64,000 nucleotides of DNA from Flavobacterium pectinovorum (lineage in GTDB: Bacteria; Bacteroidota; Bacteroidia; Flavobacteriales; Flavobacteriaceae), in contig NZ_FRBX01000005.1 in the NCBI RefSeq assembly GCF_900142715.1, positions 124,001 to 188,000 on the forward strand, in the 5' to 3' direction. The position numbers and the translations under genes are program-made. Below the pieces are notes generated by a model that searched no databases, was not told the origin of the DNA, and saw nothing but the letters and a program-made list of their open reading frames with translations. This document shows positions 33,874-42,475 of this stretch, in pieces. Position 1 is the stretch's first letter. Every line of letters begins with the position of its first letter.

Positions 33874-33904
33874 AAAAAAGCACTTTGAAAGAAGTGCTTT
33901 TTTT
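33874..33904 (+). terminator. Terminator before dnaG
   Basis: AAAAAAGCACTTT (33874-33886) pairs with AAGTGCTTTTTT (33892-33903), short loop, ending in T. Confidence 0.8.
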
Positions 33905-33978
33905 ATGAAAAAATGATAAAATTTCAAGATTGATTTGTGTACTTTTACAGGCTCTAAATTCTAAAAATATTTTACGTT

Positions 33979-36036
33979 TTGATCTCACAAAATACAATTG
34001 ATACTGTTTTTGAAACTGCTCGTGTAGAGGAGGTTATTGGTGATTTCGTAAATTTAAAACGCGCCGGAAGTAATTTTAAAGGTCTGAGTCCGTTCTCAGA
34101 TGAGCGCTCTCCGTCGTTTATGGTGTCGCCTGCAAAAGGAATCTGGAAAGATTTTAGTACCGGAAAAGGCGGAAACTCTGTTAAATTTTTAATGGAACAC
34201 TCACAATTTACCTATCCGGAAGCTATTCGATACCTAGCCAGAAAATACAATATTGAAATTGAAGAAACTGAACAGACAGATGCTGAAAAAGCCATTACGG
34301 ATGTTCGCGAAAGTATGTATTTGGTTTCAGAATTTGCAAAAGAATATTTTCATAATACACTTTTACATTCAGAAGAAGGAAAAGCAATTGGACTTTCATA
34401 CTTTAAAGAAAGAGGTTTCACCAACGAAACCATCAAGAAATTTAGTTTAGGATATTCACCGGAAACCTGGGATGCATTGACCAAAGAAGCTTTGGGTAAA
34501 GGATACAAACTGGAATTTCTGGAAAGCACGGGTTTGACAATTGCCAGAGAAGATCGCCCTTTTGACCGTTTTAAGGGTCGTGTAATGTTTCCTATAGAAA
34601 GTATGTCCGGACGGGTTTTGGGATTTGGAGGACGTATTTTAACCAATGATAAAAAAGCAGCTAAATATTTAAATTCTCCCGAAAGTGATATTTACCATAA
34701 AAGTAGAGTGCTTTACGGAATTTTTCAGGCCAAACAATCGATCGCAAAACTCAACAATTGCTATTTGGTTGAAGGTTATACAGATGTAATCCAGTTTCAT
34801 CAGGCTGGAATCGAGAATGTTGTGGCTTCTTCAGGAACGGCTTTAACGCCAGATCAGATTCGTTTGGTCAATCGTTTAACAAAAAACATTACTGTGCTTT
34901 TTGATGGAGATGCTGCAGGTTTGCGCGCGTCTATTCGAGGAATCGATTTGATTCTGGAAGAAGGAATGAACGTAAGAGTTTGTGGTTTTCCTGATGGGGA
35001 AGATCCGGATAGTTTTGCACGAAAAAATTCTCATGATGATTTAGTAGCCTATTTAGAAGCAAACAGCAAAGATTTTATACAGTTTAAAGCTTCGATTTTA
35101 ATGAACGAAGCCAAAAACGACCCAATCAAAAAAGCAGATTTGATTCGGGATATGGTAACGAGTATTTCGAAAATACCAGACCGTATTCAGCGAGAAGTAT
35201 ATCTTCAGGAATGTGCCCGAATTATGGATATTTCGGAGCAGGTTTTAGTAAGCACGCTGGCACAGTTGATCCAAAAAGATATTGCTGATGCTGATAAAAA
35301 GCAAAAGCAGCAACAAAAGCCCTTTGAAGTAGTTAGAAATCAAAATCCAAATACCGGTTATTCTGGCGGCGATCCGGATGATCCAAGAACAGGCCCGCCG
35401 GACGATTATCCGGGAGAACCGGGATATCCGCAACAGGCAGAAAAAGTAGATATTCTATATGGTTTTGAACGCAAAATAATCGAAATATTATTGCTTTACG
35501 GAAGTGTTCTAGAAGATTTTGAAGATGTTTATTTAAAAGCCGATGAAGAAGGCGTTATTAAGGAAGTAAGCGAAAAAAGAAAATATAAGGTTTACGAAAA
35601 AGTATATTTAAGCCTTCAGGAAGATGAGGTTGAGCTTTCCAATTCTTTATTCCAAAGTATTTTTAACGGTTTGATTGATTTTTACAATCAAAACGAAAGT
35701 TTTAGTTTAGATAAATATTTAATGCATTTACCACCGGAATTTGCTCAGGAAGTGACCAATATATTAATGGAAGATGAAAAAGTGGCTATTCACAATTGGG
35801 AAGGGCAAAACATTTTTCCAAAACATAAAAATGTAACAATAGAACAAAATGTTTCTGACACCATTTTCTCGATGCGCTGGTATTTGGTTTCAAAAATTAT
35901 ACAGGAATTAAAACAATCTTTATTGTCAGATCCGCAAGAAGATAATTCAGAACTTTTATCTATGGTAGTTGATTATTCTAAATTGCTGAATAATTTTTCA
36001 AGAAAATTAGGCAGGGTTGTAGTTCCTTATCACTAA
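33979..36036 (+). CDS. dnaG: DNA primase DnaG lacking the zinc ligands
   Basis: A 685-residue replicative primase that makes RNA primers at the fork. The TTG start at 33979 fits: ISQNTIDTVFETARVEEVIGDFV aligns with the normal N-terminus and no upstream ATG is in frame. The TOPRIM metal site is intact (YLVEGYTDVIQF, VASSGTALT, LFDGDAAGLRA). The N-terminal CHC2 domain keeps its fold residues (SPFSDERSPSFMVSPAKGIWKDFSTGKGGN), but the four usual zinc ligands are Ser37, Ser40, Asp58 and Thr61 instead of Cys/His/Cys/Cys. A C-terminal helicase-binding region of usual size follows a Pro/Gly-rich linker (about 455-485). A terminator follows. Confidence 0.95.
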   Translation: MISQNTIDTVFETARVEEVIGDFVNLKRAGSNFKGLSPFSDERSPSFMVSPAKGIWKDFSTGKGGNSVKFLMEHSQFTYPEAIRYLARKYNIEIEETEQTDAEKAITDVRESMYLVSEFAKEYFHNTLLHSEEGKAIGLSYFKERGFTNETIKKFSLGYSPETWDALTKEALGKGYKLEFLESTGLTIAREDRPFDRFKGRVMFPIESMSGRVLGFGGRILTNDKKAAKYLNSPESDIYHKSRVLYGIFQAKQSIAKLNNCYLVEGYTDVIQFHQAGIENVVASSGTALTPDQIRLVNRLTKNITVLFDGDAAGLRASIRGIDLILEEGMNVRVCGFPDGEDPDSFARKNSHDDLVAYLEANSKDFIQFKASILMNEAKNDPIKKADLIRDMVTSISKIPDRIQREVYLQECARIMDISEQVLVSTLAQLIQKDIADADKKQKQQQKPFEVVRNQNPNTGYSGGDPDDPRTGPPDDYPGEPGYPQQAEKVDILYGFERKIIEILLLYGSVLEDFEDVYLKADEEGVIKEVSEKRKYKVYEKVYLSLQEDEVELSNSLFQSIFNGLIDFYNQNESFSLDKYLMHLPPEFAQEVTNILMEDEKVAIHNWEGQNIFPKHKNVTIEQNVSDTIFSMRWYLVSKIIQELKQSLLSDPQEDNSELLSMVVDYSKLLNNFSRKLGRVVVPYH

Positions 36037-36042
36037 AAACTT

Positions 36043-36076
36043 AAAAAGCTCTGTACTTAATAGTACAGAGCTTTTG
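36043..36076 (+). terminator. Terminator after dnaG
   Basis: AAAAGCTCTGTACT (36044-36057) pairs perfectly with AGTACAGAGCTTTT (36062-36075), 4-nt loop. Confidence 0.8.
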
Positions 36077-36139
36077 TTTACGGTTTCTGGATTATTCAAC
36101 TGATATTTGGAAGATATCAGCAAGAGTAATTTTACACCA

Positions 36140-36769
36140 TTAAATAATTTCTAATGTCTTAGCTTTATTTACTAAGTCAACTAAATTAGTCACGTTTAAT
36201 TTAGTTAATAATCTCAATTTGTAAGTACTGATCGTTTTTTCGTTCAGGTTTAAAATTTTAGAGATTTCATTATTCTTTTTACCATCGCTTAAGTAACGCA
36301 AAACCTCAATTTCGCGGTTCGAAAGTTTTCTGTACAAGCGTTCGCTTTTGCTTTGTTTAGCAATAAGCGCCATGTTTTTACGTACAGTTTCGTTGATAAT
36401 AATTTTCCCTTCGTGTACTTTAATAATAGAAAGACCTAAAGTTTCAAGTTTTTCTGTTTTGTGCACGTAACCGGAAACTCCCGCTTTAATCGCGTTTGGA
36501 GCATACATTTGTTCAGCGAGATCACTGAAGATTACAATTTTTGTTTTCGGGAAATTTTTTAGGATAGATTTCACTTCGAAGATGCTCGAAAGACCTTCTA
36601 ATTCTAAATCCAGAATTAGAATATCGATCTCCTTCGTCTGAAGAATATCTCTAACCATTGAAAAATTGCCTACGTTAGCAACAATTGAAATTTGATCGTG
36701 GTCTTTGAAATAAGATTTCACGCCAAAGTGAGTCACAGGATGATTGTCTGCAAGACATACTTTAATCAT
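36140..36769 (-). CDS. LuxR/NarL-type response regulator
   Basis: A 209-residue two-domain regulator. The receiver domain has the acidic pair at VCLADNHPV (Asp8) and the phospho-acceptor Asp54 in ILILDLELEG, plus the conserved Lys in GYVHKTEK. The C-terminal LuxR helix-turn-helix is KLSNREIEVLRYLSDGKKNNEISKILNLNEKTISTYKLRLLTKLNV. No sensor kinase gene is adjacent, so it is an orphan here. Targets are not predictable. It is convergent with dnaG and transcribed toward it; nadE lies 94 bp upstream on the same strand. Confidence 0.93.
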   Translation of the reverse strand: MIKVCLADNHPVTHFGVKSYFKDHDQISIVANVGNFSMVRDILQTKEIDILILDLELEGLSSIFEVKSILKNFPKTKIVIFSDLAEQMYAPNAIKAGVSGYVHKTEKLETLGLSIIKVHEGKIIINETVRKNMALIAKQSKSERLYRKLSNREIEVLRYLSDGKKNNEISKILNLNEKTISTYKLRLLTKLNVTNLVDLVNKAKTLEII

Positions 36770-36863
36770 AATTTTACCTTTTTAGAATTATTATCATGTT
36801 TTTTGGAGCTGTAAAATTAATAAATAAATTCTGTAATTAATCGCAGACAAATGTTAAAAAGTT

Positions 36864-37670
36864 TTATTTTAACGTTTTTGGTATTAAACAGACAGGTATG
36901 GCATCCATTTTATGCTTGTTGCTGGTGTTTAAACGTTTATAAATTTCAAAGACAGATTTTTCTCTCCCTGTGAAGTCAGCTGGCGTCTTTCCTGACTCCG
37001 AGGCTTCCATTGCCCATTCAAGTTCGTCATAACTTGCTCCCAATTGATCCTCATCGGTTCTGTTATCACCAAATAAACCATCTGTAGGCGCTGCTGTTAA
37101 AATTGAGCTTGGAATTGTTAAAAATTCTCCAAGAGCATAAACATCCGATTTCATTAAGTCAGCAATTGGACTTAAATCGACTCCACCGTCTCCATATTTA
37201 GTATAAAAACCAACACCAAAGTCTTCTACCTTGTTCCCAGTTCCTGCAACCAATAAGCCGTGAATTCCGGCTAAATAATATAATGACGTCATACGGATAC
37301 GGGCACGTGTGTTGGCTAGTGATAAATTAACTTTTGTTGAATCTTCTGTAGAAGGCACAGAAGCCTTAAAAGCTTCAAAAGTTGATGTTAAGTCAGTTTT
37401 TACATCCGAAACGTTAGGAAAACGCTTTTTCAATTGGTCAATATGTTCTCTTCCTCTCGAAACCTGACTTTCTGCCTGATGAATAGGCATTTCAACACAT
37501 AGAACTTTTAAACCCGTCTGGGCACATAGAGTAGAAGTTACAGCAGAGTCAACTCCACCGGAAATTCCGATTACAAAACCATTTACTTTTGCATTGCTAG
37601 CGTAATTTTTTAACCACTCAACAATATGCGTATTTACTTTTTCTGCTTGAATTGTACTTTTTTTAGTCAT
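36864..37670 (-). CDS. nadE: NAD+ synthase (NH3-dependent)
   Basis: A 268-residue enzyme that amidates nicotinate adenine dinucleotide, the last step of NAD synthesis. The ATP pyrophosphatase P-loop is FVIGISGGVDSAVTSTLC (SGGxDS); further family motifs are VNLSLANTRARIRMTSLYYLA, VAGTGNKVEDFGVGFYTKYGDGGVDLSPIADLMKSDVY and PTDGLFGDNRTDEDQLG. The length matches ammonia-dependent enzymes without the nitrilase domain. It is divergent from gldB. Confidence 0.95.
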   Translation of the reverse strand: MTKKSTIQAEKVNTHIVEWLKNYASNAKVNGFVIGISGGVDSAVTSTLCAQTGLKVLCVEMPIHQAESQVSRGREHIDQLKKRFPNVSDVKTDLTSTFEAFKASVPSTEDSTKVNLSLANTRARIRMTSLYYLAGIHGLLVAGTGNKVEDFGVGFYTKYGDGGVDLSPIADLMKSDVYALGEFLTIPSSILTAAPTDGLFGDNRTDEDQLGASYDELEWAMEASESGKTPADFTGREKSVFEIYKRLNTSNKHKMDAIPVCLIPKTLK

Positions 37671-37698
37671 AATAGGTCAAGTTTAAGATACTGGAATG

Positions 37699-37706
37699 TA
37701 TATTTG
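37699..37706 (+). promoter_or_regulatory. Possible -7 element of gldB
   Basis: TATATTTG in the nadE-gldB divergent gap matches TAnnTTTG, 63 bp before the gldB ATG. It is part of an imperfect palindrome (TATTTGCACAAATA), so it could also be an operator. No -33 TTG is clear. Confidence 0.4.
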
Positions 37707-37769
37707 CACAAATATTTTTAAGTGCATGTTGTGCTTAAATTCATGCAACACAAATCTAATTAAAATAAA

Positions 37770-38726
37770 ATGAAATTATATCGCTTTGTAGTGGTTCTGT
37801 GCTTGTTTTTTTTGTCTTGTGATCAAAAAAGTAAAGTAGAAAAAGCTGTTGAGGAAATCCCGGTTGATGTAAAAGTAGAACGTTTCGATAAAGTATTTTT
37901 TGAAACAAAACCTCAGGATTTAGCCAAAGTAAAAAAACAATATCCTTTCTTTTTTCCTCCCGGGAATGATGATAATGTGTGGCTGAATAAAATGCAGGAT
38001 CCAATCTGGAGAGAAGTTTATACAGAAGTTGAAAAAAAATATTCCAATTTTGAACATGTTCGTGAAGAATTCAATGTGCTTTTCCAACACGTAAAATATT
38101 ATTTTCCTGAAACTAAAATACCAAAAGTAATTACGGTAATTGGGGAAATGGATTATAATGCAAAAGCAATTTACGCAGATAGTCTGGTTATTGTAGCCTT
38201 AGAATTGTATTTGGGAAAAAACCATAAGTTTTATGAATTTCCCAATTACCTGAAAGAGAATTTTGAGGAAAGGCAAATTATGCCTGATGTAGTTTCTAGT
38301 TTTTCTTTTAGAAAAATTCCGGCTTCTGCGGATAGAACTTTGCTTTCTCAAATGATTTTTGAAGGAAAACAATTGTATGCCAAAGATTTACTTTTACCAG
38401 ACTATACAGATGCAGAAAAAATGGGTTATACGCCAGAACAAATAAAATGGTGTGAAGAAAATGAAGAATACATGTGGCGTCATTTTATTGAAAATGAAAT
38501 GCTGTATAGTGAAGATCCTAAATTAAATACCCGATTTATTGCTCCTGCACCATTTTCTAAATTTTATCTTGAAATAGATAATGATTCTCCCGGAAGAGTT
38601 GGTGCCTGGATTGGCTGGCAAGTAGTACGTTCGTTCATGAAAAATAATAATGTAACGCTGCCGGAATTATTAAAAACAAATGCTAAAGAAATTTTCGAAA
38701 AGTCCAAATATAAACCTAAGAAATAA
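37770..38726 (+). CDS. gldB: Gliding motility lipoprotein GldB
   Basis: A 318-residue lipoprotein (signal RFVVVLCLFFLSC, Cys17) that matches GldB of Flavobacterium, required for gliding over surfaces. Recognised segments are VDVKVERFDKVFFETKPQDLAKVKKQYPFFFPPGNDDNVWL, FPETKIPKVITVIGEMDYNAKAIYADSLVIVALELYLGK and the C-terminal RVGAWIGWQVVRSFMKNN. The stop codon overlaps the gldC start by one base, making a two-gene operon as in Flavobacterium johnsoniae. GldB's exact role in the motility machine is unknown; gldB mutants are non-motile. Confidence 0.93.
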   Translation: MKLYRFVVVLCLFFLSCDQKSKVEKAVEEIPVDVKVERFDKVFFETKPQDLAKVKKQYPFFFPPGNDDNVWLNKMQDPIWREVYTEVEKKYSNFEHVREEFNVLFQHVKYYFPETKIPKVITVIGEMDYNAKAIYADSLVIVALELYLGKNHKFYEFPNYLKENFEERQIMPDVVSSFSFRKIPASADRTLLSQMIFEGKQLYAKDLLLPDYTDAEKMGYTPEQIKWCEENEEYMWRHFIENEMLYSEDPKLNTRFIAPAPFSKFYLEIDNDSPGRVGAWIGWQVVRSFMKNNNVTLPELLKTNAKEIFEKSKYKPKK

Positions 38727-39061
38727 TGTCAGATACAATAAACTCAGAAATTAAATTCAATATAGAATTAGACGAAAACCGTGTTCCTGAAAAATTAACA
38801 TGGAGCGCGCAAGACGGTGGCGTACAAGCTGAAGAAGCAAAAGCAATAATGTTGTCTATTTGGGATAGCAAAGCCAAAGAAACAATGCGTATTGATTTGT
38901 GGACAAAAGATATGCCGGTTGATGAAATGAAAATTTTCTTTCACCAAACATTAGTAGCAATGTCAGATACGTTTAAACGTGCCACAGACGACGAAAAGAT
39001 GGCAGATACAATGAAAGATTTCTGTGATTATTTTGCAGAGAAACTGGAACTTACTAAATAA
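38726..39061 (+). CDS. gldC: Gliding motility protein GldC
   Basis: A 111-residue soluble protein whose sequence (FNIELDENRVPEKLTWSAQDGG, KAIMLSIWDSKAKETMRIDLWTKDMPVDEMKIFFHQT) I recognise as GldC. It has no signal peptide. It is translationally coupled to gldB (TAATG) and followed by a long hairpin terminator. It improves gliding but is not essential for it in related strains. Confidence 0.93.
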   Translation: MSDTINSEIKFNIELDENRVPEKLTWSAQDGGVQAEEAKAIMLSIWDSKAKETMRIDLWTKDMPVDEMKIFFHQTLVAMSDTFKRATDDEKMADTMKDFCDYFAEKLELTK

Positions 39062-39102
39062 ATCCCAATATTTTAAATTCCAAATTCCAAACCATGCGAG
39101 AG

Positions 39103-39141
39103 ACCTTTGTCAAAGTTTAAAACTTTGACAAAGGTTTTTTT
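39103..39141 (+). terminator. Terminator of the gldB-gldC operon
   Basis: Two 16-bp perfect arms (39103-39118 and 39120-39135; ACCTTTGTCAAAGTTT and its complement) around a single base, then six T. Confidence 0.8.
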
Positions 39142-39185
39142 ACACAAAGTTTGACAAAATAACCCAAGGAATTGAAATTCCAAAT

Positions 39186-39299
39186 AAAAAAATCCCAAAT
39201 TCCAAGTTTACAATTGGAATTTGGGATTTTTTTATTGAGTATTATTTACTTTTTATTGGAATTTGGAATTTCTAAATTTGGAATTTCTAAATTTGGAAT
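39186..39299. repeat. GGAATTTGG-type repeats and terminator hairpin downstream of engB
   Basis: Two perfect 19-bp arms (39186-39204, 39215-39233) with A and T runs form a strong bidirectional terminator that ends engB on the minus strand. Beside it 39256-39299 is a tandem array of the unit GGAATTTCTAAATTT/GGAATTTGGAATTT. The same GGAATTTGGAATT motif recurs at 31253-31268, 46324-46350 and 57893-57908. Confidence 0.7.
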
Positions 39300-39300
39300 T

Positions 39301-39921
39301 TTAAAACTGACTATTGTTCTTAAAAACTTCCTGATTTACTTCGTCGATATAAGATAAAAGTTCTTCTTTTCCAGTGGATTCTGTAGATGAGGTTACAAAA
39401 TATCGAGGCATTTCTTCCCAGTTATTAGTAAACATTTGTTTTTTGTAAGCTGCAACATGCGAATCTATTTTTACTTTACTGATTTTGTCTGCTTTAGTAA
39501 AAATAATGCAAAACGGAATTTCGCTTTCGCCCATATATGACATAAATTCAATGTCAATATTTTGAGCTTCGTGGCGAATATCAATCAAAACAAAAGCGCA
39601 TACAAGCTGTTCTCTCGTTTCAAAATAATCGGTAATAAATTGTTGAAAAACAGATTTTGTTTTCTTAGATACTTTAGCATAACCATAACCTGGTAAATCG
39701 ACCAAAAACCAATTGTTATTGATTTTAAAGTGATTTATAAGTTGTGTTTTTCCAGGTCTTCCGGATGTTTTTGCTAAATTTTTATGATTGGTAATCATGT
39801 TAATCAACGATGATTTACCAACATTTGATCTTCCGATAAAAGCATATTCCGGCAAAAAATCCTGTGGACATTTTGCAACTTCAGAATTACTGATAATAAA
39901 TTCGGCGGTTGTAATTTTCAT
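39301..39921 (-). CDS. engB: Ribosome biogenesis GTP-binding protein EngB (YsxC/YihA)
   Basis: A 206-residue TrmE-Era-EngA-type GTPase needed for late 50S subunit assembly. G motifs: G1 GRSNVGKSSLINM, G3 DLPGYGYAKV, G4 FTKADKIS; G2 lies near GRPGKTQL. The length is typical of EngB. It follows the alpha/beta hydrolase gene after 42 bp on the same strand and is probably cotranscribed with it. Confidence 0.95.
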   Translation of the reverse strand: MKITTAEFIISNSEVAKCPQDFLPEYAFIGRSNVGKSSLINMITNHKNLAKTSGRPGKTQLINHFKINNNWFLVDLPGYGYAKVSKKTKSVFQQFITDYFETREQLVCAFVLIDIRHEAQNIDIEFMSYMGESEIPFCIIFTKADKISKVKIDSHVAAYKKQMFTNNWEEMPRYFVTSSTESTGKEELLSYIDEVNQEVFKNNSQF

Positions 39922-39963
39922 GTGTTTTGTTTTTAAAACCTCCTTAAAATCGAAAGTTAAGTG

Positions 39964-40728
39964 CTATAAATTCTTTTTAACGAGCCATTCTTCCAGAATC
40001 GTATTAAATTCCTGAGGATGTTCCATCATAGCAGCGTGTCCACATTTGTCTATCCAGTATAAAGATGAATTAGGCAATAATTTATCAAATTCTTCGGCCA
40101 CATTTGGTGGAGTTACGGCATCATTTTTACCCCAAATAATACAGGTTTCCACTGTCATTTTTGGTAAATCTTTGGCCATATTGTGGCGAATAGCACTCTT
40201 TGCAATCGTTAAGGTTTTGATTAATTTAATGCGGTCATTTACGGTTGCATAAACTTCATCTATCAATTCCGGAGTAGCAATTTTTGGATCATAAAAAACA
40301 TCTTCAGCTTTCTTTCTGATGTATTCATAATCACCTCTTTTTGGATAACTGTCTCCCATTGCGCTTTCGTAAAGACCAGAACTTCCAGTAATTACAAGGC
40401 CGGCAACTTTTTCGGGATATAATTTTGTATGGTAAAGAGCAATATGTCCTCCAAGTGAATTACCTAATAAAATTACTTTATCAAAACCTTTAAAAGTGAT
40501 AAAGTCTTTTACATATTTCGCAAAACTTTTTACGTTCGTTTTTAGAATACTTTGGGTATATATTGGCAAATCAGGGATAACAACTTTGTATCCTTTTGTT
40601 GGGAAATATTCTGCTACAGCATCAAAGTTACTTAGACCTCCCATTAAGCCGTGTAAAATTACGATAGGAGTTCCTTCTCCAGCTTCATAATAGCTGTATT
40701 TGCCTTCTTTTTTGTAGTTTTTGTCCAT
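39964..40728 (-). CDS. Alpha/beta hydrolase
   Basis: A 254-residue serine hydrolase with oxyanion-hole segment VILHGLMGGLSNF, nucleophile elbow LLGNSLGGHIAL, acid in TCIIWGKNDAVTPPNVA and catalytic His in IDKCGHAAMMEHPQEF. Substrate unknown; the family includes esterases, C-C hydrolases and haloperoxidase-like enzymes. First gene of a unit with engB, with a TATATTTG element on the minus strand (40756-40763). Confidence 0.9.
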   Translation of the reverse strand: MDKNYKKEGKYSYYEAGEGTPIVILHGLMGGLSNFDAVAEYFPTKGYKVVIPDLPIYTQSILKTNVKSFAKYVKDFITFKGFDKVILLGNSLGGHIALYHTKLYPEKVAGLVITGSSGLYESAMGDSYPKRGDYEYIRKKAEDVFYDPKIATPELIDEVYATVNDRIKLIKTLTIAKSAIRHNMAKDLPKMTVETCIIWGKNDAVTPPNVAEEFDKLLPNSSLYWIDKCGHAAMMEHPQEFNTILEEWLVKKNL

Positions 40729-40755
40729 TTAATCTAATGCCAATTTCAATTTGGA

Positions 40756-40763
40756 CAAATATA
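40756..40763 (-). promoter_or_regulatory. -7 promoter element of the hydrolase-engB operon
   Basis: TATATTTG on the minus strand, 27 bp before the hydrolase ATG, matches TAnnTTTG. No -33 TTG at the standard spacing. Confidence 0.5.
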
Positions 40764-41005
40764 GGGTTTAATAAATAAAAATAAATTTTTGGTGACATTT
40801 TTTAACTAGATAATTTCAGTAGGATTTATAAGTGGTTAAAAATCAGGTTTTATTGTTTAAAAATGAATAATTGCCAAATGTTAAAAAATTAATATTATGG
40901 CTAATTTTTAAGAGAAAGTCTATGTATTTTTTGCAATTGTTAAACAGAATTATCAATTCAATAATTATAATCTATCGTATTGATTATCTATTAATTAAGT
41001 GAGTT

Positions 41006-41079
41006 GTGGTAAAAGTGGTTAAACTTATTAACAAAGTGGTAGATTGTGGTAAAATGTGGTATTTTTTTTTATATTTTTG
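41006..41079 (+). promoter_or_regulatory. MraZ operator (GTGG boxes) and dcw promoter
   Basis: Five GTGG boxes stand in the same orientation at 41006, 41015, 41036, 41046 and 41056; the last three are exactly 10 bp apart (GTGGTAGATT, GTGGTAAAAT, GTGGTATTTT). MraZ is known to bind short G-rich boxes repeated every 10 bp upstream of its own gene. TATTTTTG at 41072-41079 fits the -7 element, with a TTG 25 bp before it at 41044-41046, inside the boxes, so bound MraZ would block RNA polymerase. The other part of this 377-bp gap (40764-41005) is AT-rich with nothing recognised. Confidence 0.75.
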
Positions 41080-41105
41080 CTGTATAACATGTTAATGAAT
41101 TTTTC

Positions 41106-41579
41106 TTGAACACAATTGTAGGAACATACGAGTGTAAAGTCGATGCTAAAGGAAGGCTAATGATGCCTGCACCTTTAAAAAAGCAATTGGCTTCATCTCT
41201 TCAGGACGGTTTCGTTTTGAAGCGCTCTGTTTTTCAACCGTGTTTAGAATTATATCCAATGGACGAGTGGAATTTGATGATGCAAAAAATCAACAAGCTT
41301 AATCGTTTTGTAAAAAAAAACAATGATTTTATTCGAAGATTTACTGCAGGAGTTAAAGTGGTAGAAATTGATGCATTAGGAAGATTATTGGTCCCAAAGG
41401 ATTTGGTTGCTTTTTCAAGTATTTCAAAAGATGTGGTTTTTTCATCTGCGGTTAATATTGTGGAGATTTGGGATAAGGATTTATATGAAAAATCAATAAG
41501 CGGCGAAGATATGGATTTTGCAGATTTAGCCGAAGAAGTAATGGGAAATATTAATGACGACGACAATGGAATATCATAA
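41106..41579 (+). CDS. mraZ: Transcriptional regulator MraZ
   Basis: A 157-residue protein with two AbrB-like/SpoVT domains (GTYECKVDAKGRLMMPAPLKKQL and RRFTAGVKVVEIDALGRLLVPKDLVAF), each containing the DxxGRL signature. It starts at TTG 41106; no in-frame ATG is nearby and the family normally begins NTIVGTYECKVDAKG. MraZ forms a ring-shaped oligomer and regulates the dcw cluster it heads. The 3' end overlaps rsmH by 14 bp. Confidence 0.95.
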   Translation: MNTIVGTYECKVDAKGRLMMPAPLKKQLASSLQDGFVLKRSVFQPCLELYPMDEWNLMMQKINKLNRFVKKNNDFIRRFTAGVKVVEIDALGRLLVPKDLVAFSSISKDVVFSSAVNIVEIWDKDLYEKSISGEDMDFADLAEEVMGNINDDDNGIS

Positions 41580-42462
41580 TCCGGTTTTACTTCATCCTAC
41601 AGTTGATGGTTTAGATATTAAGCCAGACGGAATATATGTAGATGTAACATTTGGTGGCGGAGGTCATTCAAAAGAAATTTTGAAGCGATTGGGGCCAAAC
41701 GGAAAATTGTTTGCTTTTGATCAGGATGAAGATGCGCTTGCAAATGCATTACCGGATGAAAGGTTTACCTTAATTAATGAGAACTTTAGATTTATAAAAA
41801 GATTTTTACGTTTTCACGGAGTAAAAAGTGTAGATGGAATTTTGGCAGATTTAGGAGTTTCATCCCATCAGTTTGATGTTCCGGAGCGAGGTTTCTCAAC
41901 CAGATTTGATGCCGATCTGGATATGCGGATGAATCAGAAAAGTGATTTAAATGCTTATCGGGTGGTTAACGAATATGAAGAACAGGATTTACGTCGTGTT
42001 TTTTTTGATTATGGGGAGTTGAAAAATGCACCCGTTTTGGCAAGAACAATTGTAGAAGCCAGAGAGCATAGACCAATTAAAACAACAGATGAATTAAAAG
42101 AAGTTCTGGCAAAATATTTACCGGAACGAGTTAAAAATAAAATATTAGCGCAGATTTATCAGGCGATTAGAATTGAGGTAAATCAGGAAATGGATGTTTT
42201 AAAAGAATTTATCGAGCAATCGTTAGAAATTTTAAAACCGGGCGGAAGATTTTCAGTAATCTCTTATCATTCCTTAGAAGACAGACTGGTAAAAAGATTT
42301 ATTAAAAACGGAATGTTTGAAGGTGAGCCTGAGCGTGATTTTTTTGGAAACTTCTCAGTTCCTTTTAAAACCATTGGAAAATTGATTGTTCCGGATGATG
42401 CTGAAATTAAAATTAATAACAGAGCAAGAAGCGCAAAATTAAGAATTGCTGAAAAGATATAA
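41566..42462 (+). CDS. rsmH: 16S rRNA (cytosine(1402)-N(4))-methyltransferase RsmH
   Basis: About 298 residues from the ATG at 41566, which gives the usual start MEYHNPVLLHPTVDGL; an ATG four codons earlier (41554) is possible. Motifs: VDVTFGGGGHSKEIL, LFAFDQDEDAL, ILADLGVSSHQFD, ERGFSTRFDADLDMRM, ISYHSLEDRLVKRF. It methylates N4 of C1402 in 16S rRNA. It is the second gene of the dcw operon. Confidence 0.96.
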   Translation: MEYHNPVLLHPTVDGLDIKPDGIYVDVTFGGGGHSKEILKRLGPNGKLFAFDQDEDALANALPDERFTLINENFRFIKRFLRFHGVKSVDGILADLGVSSHQFDVPERGFSTRFDADLDMRMNQKSDLNAYRVVNEYEEQDLRRVFFDYGELKNAPVLARTIVEAREHRPIKTTDELKEVLAKYLPERVKNKILAQIYQAIRIEVNQEMDVLKEFIEQSLEILKPGGRFSVISYHSLEDRLVKRFIKNGMFEGEPERDFFGNFSVPFKTIGKLIVPDDAEIKINNRARSAKLRIAEKI

Positions 42463-42475
42463 TTAAGGTATAAAA

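Noticed and set aside
39186..39299. CRISPR-like array
   Set aside because: Repeats are short, tandem and without spacers; no cas gene is near.
39172..39357. Possible small plus-strand protein over the engB 3' end
   Set aside because: It is made of GGAATTTGG-type repeat sequence and antisense engB; composition is low-complexity.
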